The position numbers and the translations under genes are program-made. Below, in pieces: positions 15,890-23,518 of a DNA stretch of 33,724 bases. Source of the DNA: Longimicrobium sp. (GTDB lineage Bacteria; Gemmatimonadota; Gemmatimonadetes; Longimicrobiales; Longimicrobiaceae); NCBI GenBank assembly GCA_036377595.1, contig DASUYB010000123.1, forward strand, positions 1-33,724, written 5' to 3'. Each line of letters starts with the position of its first letter. The first letter of the stretch is position 1. The notes beneath the pieces are model-generated. The model saw only the letters and a list, made by a program, of their open reading frames with translations. It ran no database searches and was not told the origin of the DNA.

Positions 15890-16666
15890 TCAGACCTCCA
15901 CGTCCAGCCCGTCGTACGCGGCGAACACGCCCGGGGGGAGGCGCTCGTCGAGCTCGGCGGCGCTGGTGCGGTGGCTCAGATGGGTGAGGTAGGTGCGCTC
16001 GGCGCCCAGCCGCGCGGCCGTCTCGCACGCCTCCTGTACGCTGAAGTGCGTGGGGTGCGGCGTGTCGAACCAGAGCGCGTTGAGCACCAGGACGCGGACG
16101 CCGCGCAGCGCCTCCTCGGTCCGCGGCGGCAGCAGCTTGGCGTCGGTGATGTAGCCCAGGTCGCCGCAGCGGAAGCCGTGCACCTTGGCGTAGCCGTGCG
16201 GCACGGGAAGGGGGAGGAGCGAAAAGCCGGCGATCTCCAGCGGCTCGTACGAGCGGTAGTAGTGCAGCTCCGCCTCGGGCTTGCTCGTTCCCTCGATGGG
16301 CCGGATCGACGCGTCGAACACGTAGCCGAAGCGCGAGGCGAGGACGGCGGCGTCCTGCTCGTGCGCCCACACGTCCAGCGCGTGCCCGCCGCGCTCCGAG
16401 AACACGCGCAGGTCGTCGACCCCGTGCACGTGGTCGGCGTGGGTGTGCGTGTAGTACACCGCGTCCACGTCGCGCACCCCCGCCGCGACCAGCTGGAGGC
16501 GCAGCTCCGGCGGCGTGTCGACCAGCAGCCGCCGCTCGCCGTCGACCAGGAGCGCCGCGTGGCGCGTCCGCTTGTCGCGGGGGTCGGCCGAGTGGCAGAC
16601 GGCGCAGCGGCACCCGATCACCGGCACGCCGAACGAGGTGCCGGTGCCGAGGAAGCGGAGGATCAT
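15890..16666 (-). CDS. PhnP-like metallo-beta-lactamase-fold hydrolase
   Basis: This 258-residue protein resembles the PhnP type of phosphodiesterases, which hydrolyse cyclic phosphates such as 5-phosphoribosyl 1,2-cyclic phosphate. It opens with LGTGTSFGVPVIGC, then Cys19, Cys21 and Cys24 in CRCAVC (a structural zinc site in PhnP) and DPRDKRTR. The metal motif THTHADHVHG gives His74, His76, Asp78 and His79. Later motifs are PVPHGYAKV, GYITDAK and LTHLSHRT. No phn genes are nearby, so a role in phosphonate breakdown is not supported and the substrate may differ. The frame stays open upstream through the heptamer array, but only low-complexity residues are encoded there, so the ATG at 16666 is preferred. 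Confidence 0.88.
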   Translation of the reverse strand: MILRFLGTGTSFGVPVIGCRCAVCHSADPRDKRTRHAALLVDGERRLLVDTPPELRLQLVAAGVRDVDAVYYTHTHADHVHGVDDLRVFSERGGHALDVWAHEQDAAVLASRFGYVFDASIRPIEGTSKPEAELHYYRSYEPLEIAGFSLLPLPVPHGYAKVHGFRCGDLGYITDAKLLPPRTEEALRGVRVLVLNALWFDTPHPTHFSVQEACETAARLGAERTYLTHLSHRTSAAELDERLPPGVFAAYDGLDVEV

Positions 16667-16686
16667 ACGGACAGTGCCCAGGACGG

Positions 16687-16777
16687 CAGTGCCCAGTGCC
16701 CAGTGCCCGGTGCCCAGTGCAACAAAGCCGGGACCGCGGGGATCTCCCTGGGCACTTGGCACTGGGCACTGGGCACT
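16687..16777. repeat. Heptamer array CAGTGCC with inverted partner
   Basis: Five direct units lie at 16687-16721: CAGTGCC three times, then CGGTGCC and CAGTGCA. After 28 bases come four inverted units at 16750-16777 (GGGCACT, TGGCACT, GGGCACT, GGGCACT). The two arrays can pair into a long hairpin. The right end touches the pyk stop codon (16778-16780), so it may act as its terminator. Confidence 0.85.
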
Positions 16778-18193
16778 TTAGATCACCTCGACCTGCAGGA
16801 GATTCGTCGTCCCCGGCACGTGCATCGGATAGCCGGCGGTCACCACCACGCGGTCGCCGCGCTTGGCCAGGCCGCGCTTGACCGCCTCCTCGCGGCCGCA
16901 CGCCAGGTTCTCCTCGAACGTCGACTCGGGGGTGCACAGGATGGGGATCACCCCCCACACCAGGCCGAGCTGGTTGTAGGTGCGCTCGGTGTCGGTCAGC
17001 GCCAGGATCGGCACCGGGGGACGGAAGGAGGAGACCACGCGCGCCGTGCTCCCGCTGCTGGTGAAGGTCAGGATCAGCGGCGCCTGCAGCCGGCGCACCG
17101 CCTCCACCGTGGCGCCGGCGATCGCCCGCGCGGTGGTGATCTCGCCGTCGTGGCGCTCCAGCGGGAAGTCGTAGTGCGGGCCCGCCTCCAGGATGTGCGA
17201 GTTCTCGATCTCCTGGGCGATGCGCGCCATCGCCTGCACCGCCTGGATGGGGAAGCGCCCCGTAGCCGTCTCGGCGGAGAGCATCACCGCGTCGGTGCCG
17301 TCGATGATGGCATTGGCCACGTCCGAGGCCTCCGCGCGCGTGGGGCGCGGGTTCTCGATCATGCTCTCCAGCATCTGCGTGGCGGTGATCACCGGGCGGC
17401 TGCTGACGTTGCACAGCTGGATCATCCGCTTCTGCGCCAGCGGCACCTGCTCGAACGGCAGCTCCACGCCCAGGTCCCCGCGCGCCACCATCGCCACCGC
17501 GGCGGCGTCGACGATCGCCTGCAGGTTCTGCAGCGCCAGCCCCTTCTCCACCTTCACCACGACGAGCGGGCCGCCCTTCGGGATGCGGCGCGCCAGGTCC
17601 AGCACGTCCTCGGCCGAGCGCACGAAGGAGAGGGCGATGTAGTCCACCTTCTGCTCCAGCGCGAACTCCAGGTCGCGCAGGTCCTTCGGGGTCAGCGAGG
17701 GAACGGAGATGCGCGTCGTCGGGAGATTGATCCCCTTGTTCGAGGTCAGCTCGCCGCCGTGGATCACGCGCATGGCCACGCGGGGTGATTCCACCTCCTC
17801 GACGATCAGCTCCATCAGCCCGTCGGCCAGCAGCACCACCTCGCCCACCTCCACGTCCTCGGCCAGCTCGGCGAAGGTGGTGGGGAGCTCGCCCGGCCCG
17901 GCCACGGCCTCGGGCGCGAAGATCACGCGGTCGCCCGGCTTCAGCTCCACGGGCTCGGGAAGCACGCCCACGCGGATCTTGGGGCCCTGGAGATCACCGA
18001 GCACGGCGATGGGGCGGCCGCACTGCCGCGACACCTCGCGCACGTTGCGGATGGTCTCGGCGTGCCGCTCCAGCTCGCCGTGCGAGAAGTTGATGCGCGC
18101 CACGTCCATCCCGGCCTCGATCAGCGCGCGGATGCGCTCGGGAGACCACGACGACGGGCCCAGCGTGCAGACGATCTTGGTGCGTCGAACCAT
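16778..18193 (-). CDS. pyk: Pyruvate kinase
   Basis: This 471-residue cytoplasmic enzyme transfers phosphate from phosphoenolpyruvate to ADP, the last step of glycolysis. The N-terminus VRRTKIVCTLGPSS and RINFSHGE are typical. Further motifs are DLQGPKIRVG, VARGDLGVELP, TQMLESMIENPRPTRAEASDVANAI and DAVMLSAETATG. The usual IEK site appears as VKVEKGLALQN. The C-terminal allosteric domain runs from about 350 to the end (TSSGSTARVVSSFRP, PMHVPGTTN). The ATG at 18193 is chosen because the family begins here; the open frame upstream is low-complexity. Its stop touches the inverted heptamer array. This and pgi are the only glycolytic genes in the window. Confidence 0.97.
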   Translation of the reverse strand: MVRRTKIVCTLGPSSWSPERIRALIEAGMDVARINFSHGELERHAETIRNVREVSRQCGRPIAVLGDLQGPKIRVGVLPEPVELKPGDRVIFAPEAVAGPGELPTTFAELAEDVEVGEVVLLADGLMELIVEEVESPRVAMRVIHGGELTSNKGINLPTTRISVPSLTPKDLRDLEFALEQKVDYIALSFVRSAEDVLDLARRIPKGGPLVVVKVEKGLALQNLQAIVDAAAVAMVARGDLGVELPFEQVPLAQKRMIQLCNVSSRPVITATQMLESMIENPRPTRAEASDVANAIIDGTDAVMLSAETATGRFPIQAVQAMARIAQEIENSHILEAGPHYDFPLERHDGEITTARAIAGATVEAVRRLQAPLILTFTSSGSTARVVSSFRPPVPILALTDTERTYNQLGLVWGVIPILCTPESTFEENLACGREEAVKRGLAKRGDRVVVTAGYPMHVPGTTNLLQVEVI

Positions 18194-18430
18194 CGGTCCA
18201 TCCGGAAGCGGCGTGGGGCACGCCGCCGGGGGCAAGGAGCGGACCTGCGGTGGGAACAGGCGCGCGAGGGATTCCTCGGTAAACTGGCCCCCGCCGCGCC
18301 GGGGGTGCAAGGGGTCGGGGCGAGTTTGTTACCGTTGCTTCCAAATTCGGGCGGATGATTCCGCGGTGACCACGGCCCGAAGTCCCCACCTCTGCGGACC
18401 CGTGGGATCGCACCAGTGCTACCCTCCGAG

Positions 18431-18499
18431 GTCATCCTGAAGCGGGCCACACCGTCCTTTCGTCCTGGACGATGGCGGCAGGCCGAAGGATCTATTGCC
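18431..18499 (+). repeat. Dispersed repeat, copy 2 (GTCATCCTGAAG ... GGCCGAAGGATCTAT)
   Basis: This begins GTCATCCTGAAGCGGGCC and ends with the core at 18478-18499 shared with 171-192. Its two ends are partly complementary (ATCCT and AGGAT with flanking G/C), so it is a loose palindrome. The left arm is missing at the first copy. Confidence 0.55.
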
Positions 18500-18559
18500 A
18501 GTCGCTACACAACCGCCGACGGGTCGCGCGGAATCCACCGCCCTCAACAGAAGGGCCTC

Positions 18560-18583
18560 ACGCGGAGACGCGGAGGCGCGGAG
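18560..18583 (+). repeat. Octamer array ACGCGGAG, half copy
   Basis: Three tandem 8-base units: ACGCGGAG (18560-18567), ACGCGGAG (18568-18575) and GCGCGGAG (18576-18583). They are preceded by GCCTC and followed by AACTCA. No inverted partner is present. Confidence 0.7.
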
Positions 18584-18656
18584 AACTCACTGCGGCCGCC
18601 CGATCACCGGCCGGGGGTTTGCGTCAGCGGGGGGCGAACCGATCTGCGGAGGAGTG

Positions 18657-18968
18657 ATGGCGAAGACGGTGTGGTGCGTGTTCGAGCGGCTGCCGCACGA
18701 GAAGTGTCCCGCGCTGTCGGCCGTCTGCGCGTCGGCCGAGGTGGCGGAGGAGATGGTGGAGATGGGGCGCCGCGAGAAGGAAGCCGACGGCGAGCCGGAG
18801 AGCGAGTGGACCGTCACCCCGTGGACCGTGCTGGACCGCCAGGTCGCCAAGATCGACCGCGCCGACCAGATCAGCCACGTCCTCGACCCCATGCGCGGGG
18901 CGCTGGCCTACCCGGCGGCGGGCGAGGAGAGGGAGAAGAAGCAGAAAAAGACCCGGGCGAAGAAGTAG
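18657..18968 (+). CDS. Hypothetical protein, 103 residues
   Basis: The ATG is preceded by GCGGAGGAGTG, a strong ribosome site, which makes this a credible gene. The protein begins MAKTVWCVFERLPHEKC. It has an acidic helical middle (EVAEEMVEMGRREKEADGE), a tryptophan-bearing stretch (SEWTVTPWTVLDRQ), and ends in a Lys-rich tail from about 92. There is no signal peptide or membrane helix. I do not recognise a family. It is a single-gene unit between the repeat-rich gap upstream and a C-run/G-run repeat downstream. Confidence 0.65.
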   Translation: MAKTVWCVFERLPHEKCPALSAVCASAEVAEEMVEMGRREKEADGEPESEWTVTPWTVLDRQVAKIDRADQISHVLDPMRGALAYPAAGEEREKKQKKTRAKK

Positions 18969-19020
18969 CGCGGGAGACCAGCATCTCCGCGGCCGCCAGG
19001 CTGGCCCCCTCCCCCGGCCC

Positions 19021-19053
19021 CTCCCCCGCTTCGCAGGGGAGGGGAGAACTCAG
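19021..19053. repeat. C-run/G-run repeat, copy 2
   Basis: This shares CTCCCCCGCTTCGCAGGGG and the trailing GAGAACTCAG with 13699-13732. It lies between the convergent hypothetical gene (stop 18968) and the erythromycin-esterase-family gene (stop 19148), so it may end transcripts. Confidence 0.65.
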
Positions 19054-19147
19054 TGCAGCACAGACGTCGGCCCACGGCACGGATACAGGGCGGCAGTCGC
19101 GAAGCGACTTCATGCTTTTGTTGCCGTGAATTTATTCGCCCGGCCCA

Positions 19148-20938
19148 TTATCGCCCCGGCCGCGGCAGCAGGCGCGACGGGGTGGTGTGGTCGAAGTAGA
19201 TCAGCGCGTCGAAGCGGCCAGCCACGCGCCGCTCGATGAACTGGACGTCCATCGCGCCGGCGCCGATCTCGCGGAAGAGGTGCGGCTCGGCCAGCCACGC
19301 ACCGTCGCGCTCCCGCGCCGCGCCGCGCAGGTCCAGCACCAGGCGCGGCATCCCCACGCGTCTCAGCACGGACTCCACGCTTCCCGGCGCCGGCGCGGCC
19401 GCGGGATACGCCCGCAGCCCGCGCGAGCCGACGGCGGTGTAGTCGCCCTCGCCGAACGCGAAGCCGAAGACGCGGTACGCGCTGCCGAACCGCCGGTCCA
19501 GGTACCCGCCCATCCATGCGCCATCGCGCGCGACGTGGCCGTTGTGCGCCCACAGCGCGATGCGCGTCCCCGGCGGCTGGTGGGCGACGATCCAGGCGAC
19601 GTTCACCGCCATGCTGCTGTCGCGCGACGCGCCGTTCGGCAGGTCCATGCTGGCCGCCTGCTCCACGATGCGCGCGTTCTGCTCCGCCCACGCCACCTGC
19701 ATCGAGTCGAAGCGCGTCAGGTAGCTCGCGCGGTTCGCGGCCAGGTGCGCCACCACGCGCGCGGCCGCATCGCGCCACGCGGGCGCCATCGCCGCGACCG
19801 CGGGCCGGCCGCGCCGCATCCCCGCGGTGGCGCTGTCGGCGAGCGCGTAGGCGCTGTCGACGGTGGGGAGGAACGCGGGATCGGCGCGGGCGACGAACGC
19901 GCGCACGCTGTCGGCGGCCACGCTTGCGTACTGCATGTCGAATCCCCAGAACTCCACCCGCCCGCGGCCGGAGGCGTTGTACGCGCGCATCCACTCGATC
20001 AGCGCCAGCACCTCCTCGGTGTTCCACGTCCAGAAGTACAGCCCCGCCAGCGCCGCGCGCGGGTCGCCGCGGCCGGTCAGCACGTACTCGTTCACGCGGC
20101 GCGCCTCGGGCATGTTGGCCTCGATGGCGAACACGGTCACCCCCTCGCGCTCCACCATCCACCGCACCAGCCGGTGCTTGGCGCGGAAGAACTCGCGCGT
20201 GCCGTGCGTCGCCTCGCCCAGCGCCACGATGCGCGCGCCCTCCACCAGCGGGTGGAGCGCGCGGAGATCGGCGTCCCCCGCCGTCGGATCGTCCGTCGCC
20301 AGAGAGATGGCGTGGCGGCGCACCCACGCGGCCTGCGCCGGCGCCGGCTCCCACGCGCGGATCGACGCGGGATCGAAGGGAACGCCGTCGAGCGCGATCT
20401 CCACGTCGTCGTACCAAACGCTTCCGTCGCCGGCGTAGAGCGCGCCGAACATCACCCCCGTGGCCGCGCTGTCCACCGGCAGCTCGATCTCGTAGCGCGT
20501 CCACGGCGTGGTTCCCTTCGCGCCGCGGCCCATCATGTTGTCGAATGCGAGCGGCCGGTTCGCCGGACCATCCACGCGCATCCAGAACGCCGCCTGCCCC
20601 GTGGTCACGTCCGCGGTGCGGATCCAGCCGCGCAGCCGCACCCGCTTCCCGCGCGCCAGGGCGATGGGAATCGTCTGGTTCGCGACCGCGAAGCCGCTTC
20701 CGGTGGGATCGCGCGAGATGCGCAGGCTGAACCGCCCGCCGTGCGCCGCCGCGCTGTCCAGCGCGAACGCGAAGCCGGCGCCCCCGCCGGTGGACCACCG
20801 CGCCGGACGCGCCGGATCGACGAGCGATCGTTCCTCGAAGCCGAAGTTGGCGCTGCCCTGCGCACGCAGCGGAACCGCGGCGGCGCCGAGCACCACGATC
20901 GCGAGGCAGGTGCAGGTACGGAGGAGGGGATTGGACAT
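19148..20938 (-). CDS. Secreted erythromycin-esterase-family protein with N-terminal jelly-roll-like domain
   Basis: This encodes 596 residues. Residues 1-26 form a signal peptide (hydrophobic LAIVVLGAAAV, cut near LRAQ). About 30-185 looks like a carbohydrate-binding-type beta domain (NFGFEE at the start, SVWYDDVEIALDG at the end). The erythromycin-esterase-like domain follows from about 205. It has VALGEATHGTREFFRAKHRLVRWM, with the expected Glu242, His245 and His255, then FAIEANMPEAR and ALWAHNGHVARDG. Family members include macrolide esterases, but many secreted homologues have unknown substrates, so resistance is not claimed. The ATG at 20938 is chosen because it starts the signal peptide; the frame is open 39 codons further upstream. 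Confidence 0.85.
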   Translation of the reverse strand: MSNPLLRTCTCLAIVVLGAAAVPLRAQGSANFGFEERSLVDPARPARWSTGGGAGFAFALDSAAAHGGRFSLRISRDPTGSGFAVANQTIPIALARGKRVRLRGWIRTADVTTGQAAFWMRVDGPANRPLAFDNMMGRGAKGTTPWTRYEIELPVDSAATGVMFGALYAGDGSVWYDDVEIALDGVPFDPASIRAWEPAPAQAAWVRRHAISLATDDPTAGDADLRALHPLVEGARIVALGEATHGTREFFRAKHRLVRWMVEREGVTVFAIEANMPEARRVNEYVLTGRGDPRAALAGLYFWTWNTEEVLALIEWMRAYNASGRGRVEFWGFDMQYASVAADSVRAFVARADPAFLPTVDSAYALADSATAGMRRGRPAVAAMAPAWRDAAARVVAHLAANRASYLTRFDSMQVAWAEQNARIVEQAASMDLPNGASRDSSMAVNVAWIVAHQPPGTRIALWAHNGHVARDGAWMGGYLDRRFGSAYRVFGFAFGEGDYTAVGSRGLRAYPAAAPAPGSVESVLRRVGMPRLVLDLRGAARERDGAWLAEPHLFREIGAGAMDVQFIERRVAGRFDALIYFDHTTPSRLLPRPGR

Positions 20939-21070
20939 CGGTATGAACGAAAGAGGATGGGTCGATCGAAATCGGCCTGCTGAGAGCGAAGCTATCCGCG
21001 TCGTGTCCGCCCGCCAATCGCCGATGCGGCGGACGAGACGAATTGATGCGCGCACCTGCCCAGAACGCCA

Positions 21071-21102
21071 CGGGGCCGTCCCTCGTTGGAAGGACGGCCC
21101 CG
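21071..21102 (-). terminator. Terminator after clpP
   Basis: A perfect 11-bp stem (21071-21081 with 21092-21102, arm CGGGGCCGTCC) has a 10-base loop. It lies 24 bases beyond the clpP stop on the minus strand. Confidence 0.65.
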
Positions 21103-21125
21103 CGGCGATTCCCGTCTGACGACGA

Positions 21126-21755
21126 TCAGTCCAGCTCGCCGACGTTGTTGATGACCTTGCCGACCAGGCCGTAGTCCACCGCCTGGTGGGCGTCGAGCCA
21201 GAAGTTGCGGTGGGTGTCGGTCTCGATGCGCTCGAACGGCTGCCCCGTCTCGCGCGCGAAGATCTTGTTGATCCGCTCGCGCATGCGCAGGATCTCGCGC
21301 GCCTCGATCTCCACGTCCGACGCCATGCCGCTGGCGCCGCCGGCCGGCTGGTGCAGCAGGAAGCGCGTGTTGGGCAGCGCGAACCGGTCCTCGCGCGGCA
21401 CGGAGACGTAGATCAGCGCGCCGGCGCTGGCCACCCACCCGGTGCCCACCATCCGCACCCGCGGCTCGATGAAGCGGATCACGTCGTGGATGGTGTCGCC
21501 GCTCTCCACGTGCCCGCCCTGCGAGTTGATGAAGATGGTGATGGGGTCGTTGCCGTCGGCCGCCATCGCCAGCAGCTGCCCCATCACGTGCGAGACGAGC
21601 TTCTGGTTGATCTCGCCGCTGATGATGAGGGTGCGCGCCTTGAACAGCCGGTCGCGCACGGCGTCGGTCATCGCGGCCGCGTTGCGGTCGGCGCCCTCCG
21701 CGGGCTGAGGCTGCGGGGTCTCTTCCCCGTCCTCTTCTTCCTGTAGCCTGTACAT
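21126..21755 (-). CDS. clpP: ATP-dependent Clp protease proteolytic subunit
   Basis: This 209-residue serine protease should form the barrel that works with an AAA+ unfoldase. The catalytic triad is Ser110 (TGWVASAGALIY), His135 (FLLHQPAGG) and Asp180 (IETDTHRNFWLD). FINSQGGHVESGDTIHD and VDYGLVGKV are typical. Residues after the nucleophile read ASAG rather than the common ASMG. A 30-residue acidic, Pro-rich N-terminus (EEEDGEETPQPQPAEG) precedes the fold and may be a propeptide. ATG 21755 is chosen, although the frame is open 18 codons further. No clpX is adjacent. It may be a paralogue of the main ClpP. Confidence 0.93.
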   Translation of the reverse strand: MYRLQEEEDGEETPQPQPAEGADRNAAAMTDAVRDRLFKARTLIISGEINQKLVSHVMGQLLAMAADGNDPITIFINSQGGHVESGDTIHDVIRFIEPRVRMVGTGWVASAGALIYVSVPREDRFALPNTRFLLHQPAGGASGMASDVEIEAREILRMRERINKIFARETGQPFERIETDTHRNFWLDAHQAVDYGLVGKVINNVGELD

Positions 21756-21809
21756 TGATCCCGTTTTCGCTGTCAGCCAGTCTACACCGCCGGACGGCGC
21801 AAGATACAC

Positions 21810-21839
21810 AGGCGGGCGCCGCCGGAACAGCGCCCGCCT
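21810..21839 (-). terminator. Hairpin upstream of clpP
   Basis: A perfect 10-bp stem (AGGCGGGCGC 21810-21819 with 21830-21839) has a 10-base loop. On the minus strand it lies between the LVIVD gene and clpP and probably ends the former's transcript. Confidence 0.5.
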
Positions 21840-21896
21840 TCCGTCACCTCGCGACCGCGCAGGTTCGGTGCCGCGCCGCTTCGCGGGGATAGTCCC

Positions 21897-21959
21897 GAGT
21901 CCTGGGTCCTGAGTCCTGGGTGCTGAGTGCTGAGTGCTGAGTGCTGAGTGCTGAGTTTA
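21897..21959 (+). repeat. Heptamer array GAGTGCT
   Basis: This is a strict period-7 array of nine units: GAGTCCT, GGGTCCT, GAGTCCT, GGGTGCT, then GAGTGCT four times and a diverged last unit GAGTTTA. Unlike the other AGTGC arrays it has no inverted partner nearby. It lies 142-204 bases upstream of the clpP start. Confidence 0.9.
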
Positions 21960-21980
21960 CACACCCAAGGCCTCCCCGCG

Positions 21981-22032
21981 AGTCCGCGAAGGCGGACTTC
22001 CTGAAGTTGCAGCGGCGGGTTTCAACCCGCCG
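21981..22032. repeat. Two-hairpin intergenic element, copy 2
   Basis: Hairpin 1 is AGTCCGC (21981-21987) with GCGGACT (21992-21998). Hairpin 2 is CGGCGGGTT-TC-AACCCGCCG (22013-22032). The layout and the second hairpin match the element at 3812-3865. It lies 34 bases past the LVIVD gene stop on the minus strand. Confidence 0.6.
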
Positions 22033-22065
22033 GCCTGACCCGCCGCCTCATCGCCCCGCCGCCTC

Positions 22066-23274
22066 TTACCTTGCCGCCGACGCGGTCGCGGGGACCAGCC
22101 GCGCGATCCAGAGGCCGGAGTTGAAGTCGGTGGCGAACACCAGCCCGTTGTGCGGCATCGCGGCCCAGGCGAAGGGGAAGTCGCGCACCGCCGCCTGCTC
22201 GTCGCTGGTGGTGAGCGACGCCAGCTCGCGGCCGCGCAGGTCGCCGCGCAGGTCGCCGGAAACGTCCACCGCGCGCAGGCCGCCGGTCCACGCCGCCACG
22301 TACATCGTGTCGTTCGCCACCCAGAACGAGTGCACGCCGCTGTTCGGCGCCGAATACGCGGCCACCTCCGCCGGCACCCCGCTGGTCACGTCCAGCACGT
22401 GCACGTAGCCGCCGGTGTCGAAGCGGCGGTTCAGGTCCGCGTTCCCGGGGAGGATCTGGTCGCCCACGAACACGTACTTCTTCCCCGCGCGGCTGGTGTA
22501 GGGGAAGGCGAAGGCGGTGTTCCCGTAGCGCTCGCCGCGCCACTGGGTGCGGTAGCGGTACTGCGTCACCATCTTCGGCTGCCGCGGCGTCCCCTCCTTC
22601 ACCCCGTTCCCCACGTCCACGATCACCAGGCCGTCGTCCCAGTAGCTCAGGTACGCCAAGCCGTCCTTCACCATCACGTCCTGCAGGAAGCGGTTGGGGC
22701 TCAGCGGGATCCCCCATCGCCCCACCTCGCGCGGGTCCTTCGGGTCGGACAGGTCGACGATCGCCATCTCCGAGCTGCCGTGGTCCACCACGTAGGCGTA
22801 GCTCCCGTCGATCCACACGTTCTGCACGCCGCCGGTGAGCGTCTCCCAGTAGTCCGACGCGGGCTTCGGGTGCGCGGGATCGGACAGGTCGAGGATGACG
22901 ATGCCGTTGCGGCGGCTGGTCGCGCCGTCGCGGGTGATGGCGGCCAGCGTGCCCTCGGCGTTCACGGAGACGGAGTTGATGCGCGCGGCGTCCACCGTCA
23001 CCGAGTCGGTCAGCTGCGGATGCGCGGGATCGGAGACGTCCCACGCGTACATCCGCCCCGCCGCGCACCCCGCGCACACGCCGAAGGTGCCCGTGTAGGC
23101 GTAGTCCTTCCCGTCCCTGCCCCGGAAGACGGCCAGCCCGGTGGTGCGCGTGTGCATCACCGGGCCGCGCCCCACCAGCTCGAAGCGCGCGGACTGCGCC
23201 CCGGCATCCGCGGCGGCCGTGGCAAGGAGCAGCGTGGGGATGAGAAAGATCGAGCGGAGGCGGATCGGGCTCAT
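22066..23274 (-). CDS. Secreted LVIVD-repeat protein
   Basis: This encodes 402 residues with an N-terminal signal peptide (IFLIPTLLLATAAADAGAQS, cut near residue 27). The mature part consists of LVIVD-type repeats that probably form a beta-propeller: MYAWDVSDPAHP, IVILDLSDPAHPK, MAIVDLSDPKDPREVG, GLVIVDVGNG, VHVLDVTSG and LRAVDVSGD. Two Cys (VCAGCAAG) occur near residue 70. Such proteins are exported, and their function is unknown. It is a single-gene unit: a nonamer palindrome and the glyQS terminator lie upstream, and a two-hairpin element downstream. The start codon is chosen because it begins the signal peptide. Confidence 0.85.
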   Translation of the reverse strand: MSPIRLRSIFLIPTLLLATAAADAGAQSARFELVGRGPVMHTRTTGLAVFRGRDGKDYAYTGTFGVCAGCAAGRMYAWDVSDPAHPQLTDSVTVDAARINSVSVNAEGTLAAITRDGATSRRNGIVILDLSDPAHPKPASDYWETLTGGVQNVWIDGSYAYVVDHGSSEMAIVDLSDPKDPREVGRWGIPLSPNRFLQDVMVKDGLAYLSYWDDGLVIVDVGNGVKEGTPRQPKMVTQYRYRTQWRGERYGNTAFAFPYTSRAGKKYVFVGDQILPGNADLNRRFDTGGYVHVLDVTSGVPAEVAAYSAPNSGVHSFWVANDTMYVAAWTGGLRAVDVSGDLRGDLRGRELASLTTSDEQAAVRDFPFAWAAMPHNGLVFATDFNSGLWIARLVPATASAAR

Positions 23275-23361
23275 GGGGGCGGCTCGGAAGCGGTGGATCG
23301 GGATGGCGGCGGCTCAACAGAACGTCCACCCCGCGCGCCGTCTGACGAAGCTTCAAAAAGA

Positions 23362-23439
23362 AGGCCTCTAACAGAGGACACAGAGGCCACGGAGGAAGAA
23401 ATCTGTTCTCCGTGCTCTCTGTGTCCTCTGTGAGAGGCT
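23362..23439. repeat. Nonamer palindrome (ACACAGAGG family), copy 1
   Basis: The left arm holds three 9-base units: TAACAGAGG, ACACAGAGG and CCACGGAGG (23369-23395). The right arm (23406-23439) reads the same units in reverse: TCACAGAGG, ACACAGAGA and GCACGGAGA on the minus strand. The element folds into a long imperfect hairpin and lies between glyQS and the LVIVD gene. Confidence 0.8.
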
Positions 23440-23454
23440 GAAGATCGTCAGAAC

Positions 23455-23493
23455 GAAGAGCGAGGCCGGTGATGCGCACCGGCCTCGCTCTTC
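23455..23493 (-). terminator. Terminator after glyQS
   Basis: A perfect 17-bp stem (23455-23471 with 23477-23493) has a 5-base loop ATGCG. It begins 26 bases past the glyQS stop on the minus strand and is followed by GTTCTG. Confidence 0.8.
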
Positions 23494-23518
23494 TCGACAC
23501 TCCGGGGGTATGCGCACC

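Larger units (their letters stand above)
18194..18656. other. Gap upstream of pyk
   Basis: This 463-base divergent gap between pyk and a plus-strand hypothetical gene holds a repeat at 18431-18499 and an octamer half-copy at 18560-18583. No gene is supported, and no convincing promoter hexamers were found for either gene. Confidence 0.5.
21756..22065. other. Gap between LVIVD gene and clpP, with three repeat structures
   Basis: This 310-base region holds a hairpin (21810-21839), the GAGTGCT heptamer array (21897-21959) and a two-hairpin element (21981-22032). No gene is seen. The clpP promoter must lie here or further upstream but was not recognised. Confidence 0.6.

Noticed and set aside
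16667-16762. N-terminal extension of the PhnP-like protein through the heptamer array (GTGHWALGT residues)
   Set aside because: The extra residues are translated repeat DNA; the family begins at the ATG at 16666.
16687-21959. Tandem arrays as CRISPR
   Set aside because: Units are 7-8 bases without unique spacers, and no cas genes are present.
21897-21959. CIRCE operator for HrcA upstream of clpP
   Set aside because: All half-site-like units face one way, and the inverted half TTAGCACTC is absent; kept only as a low-weight idea in the findings.
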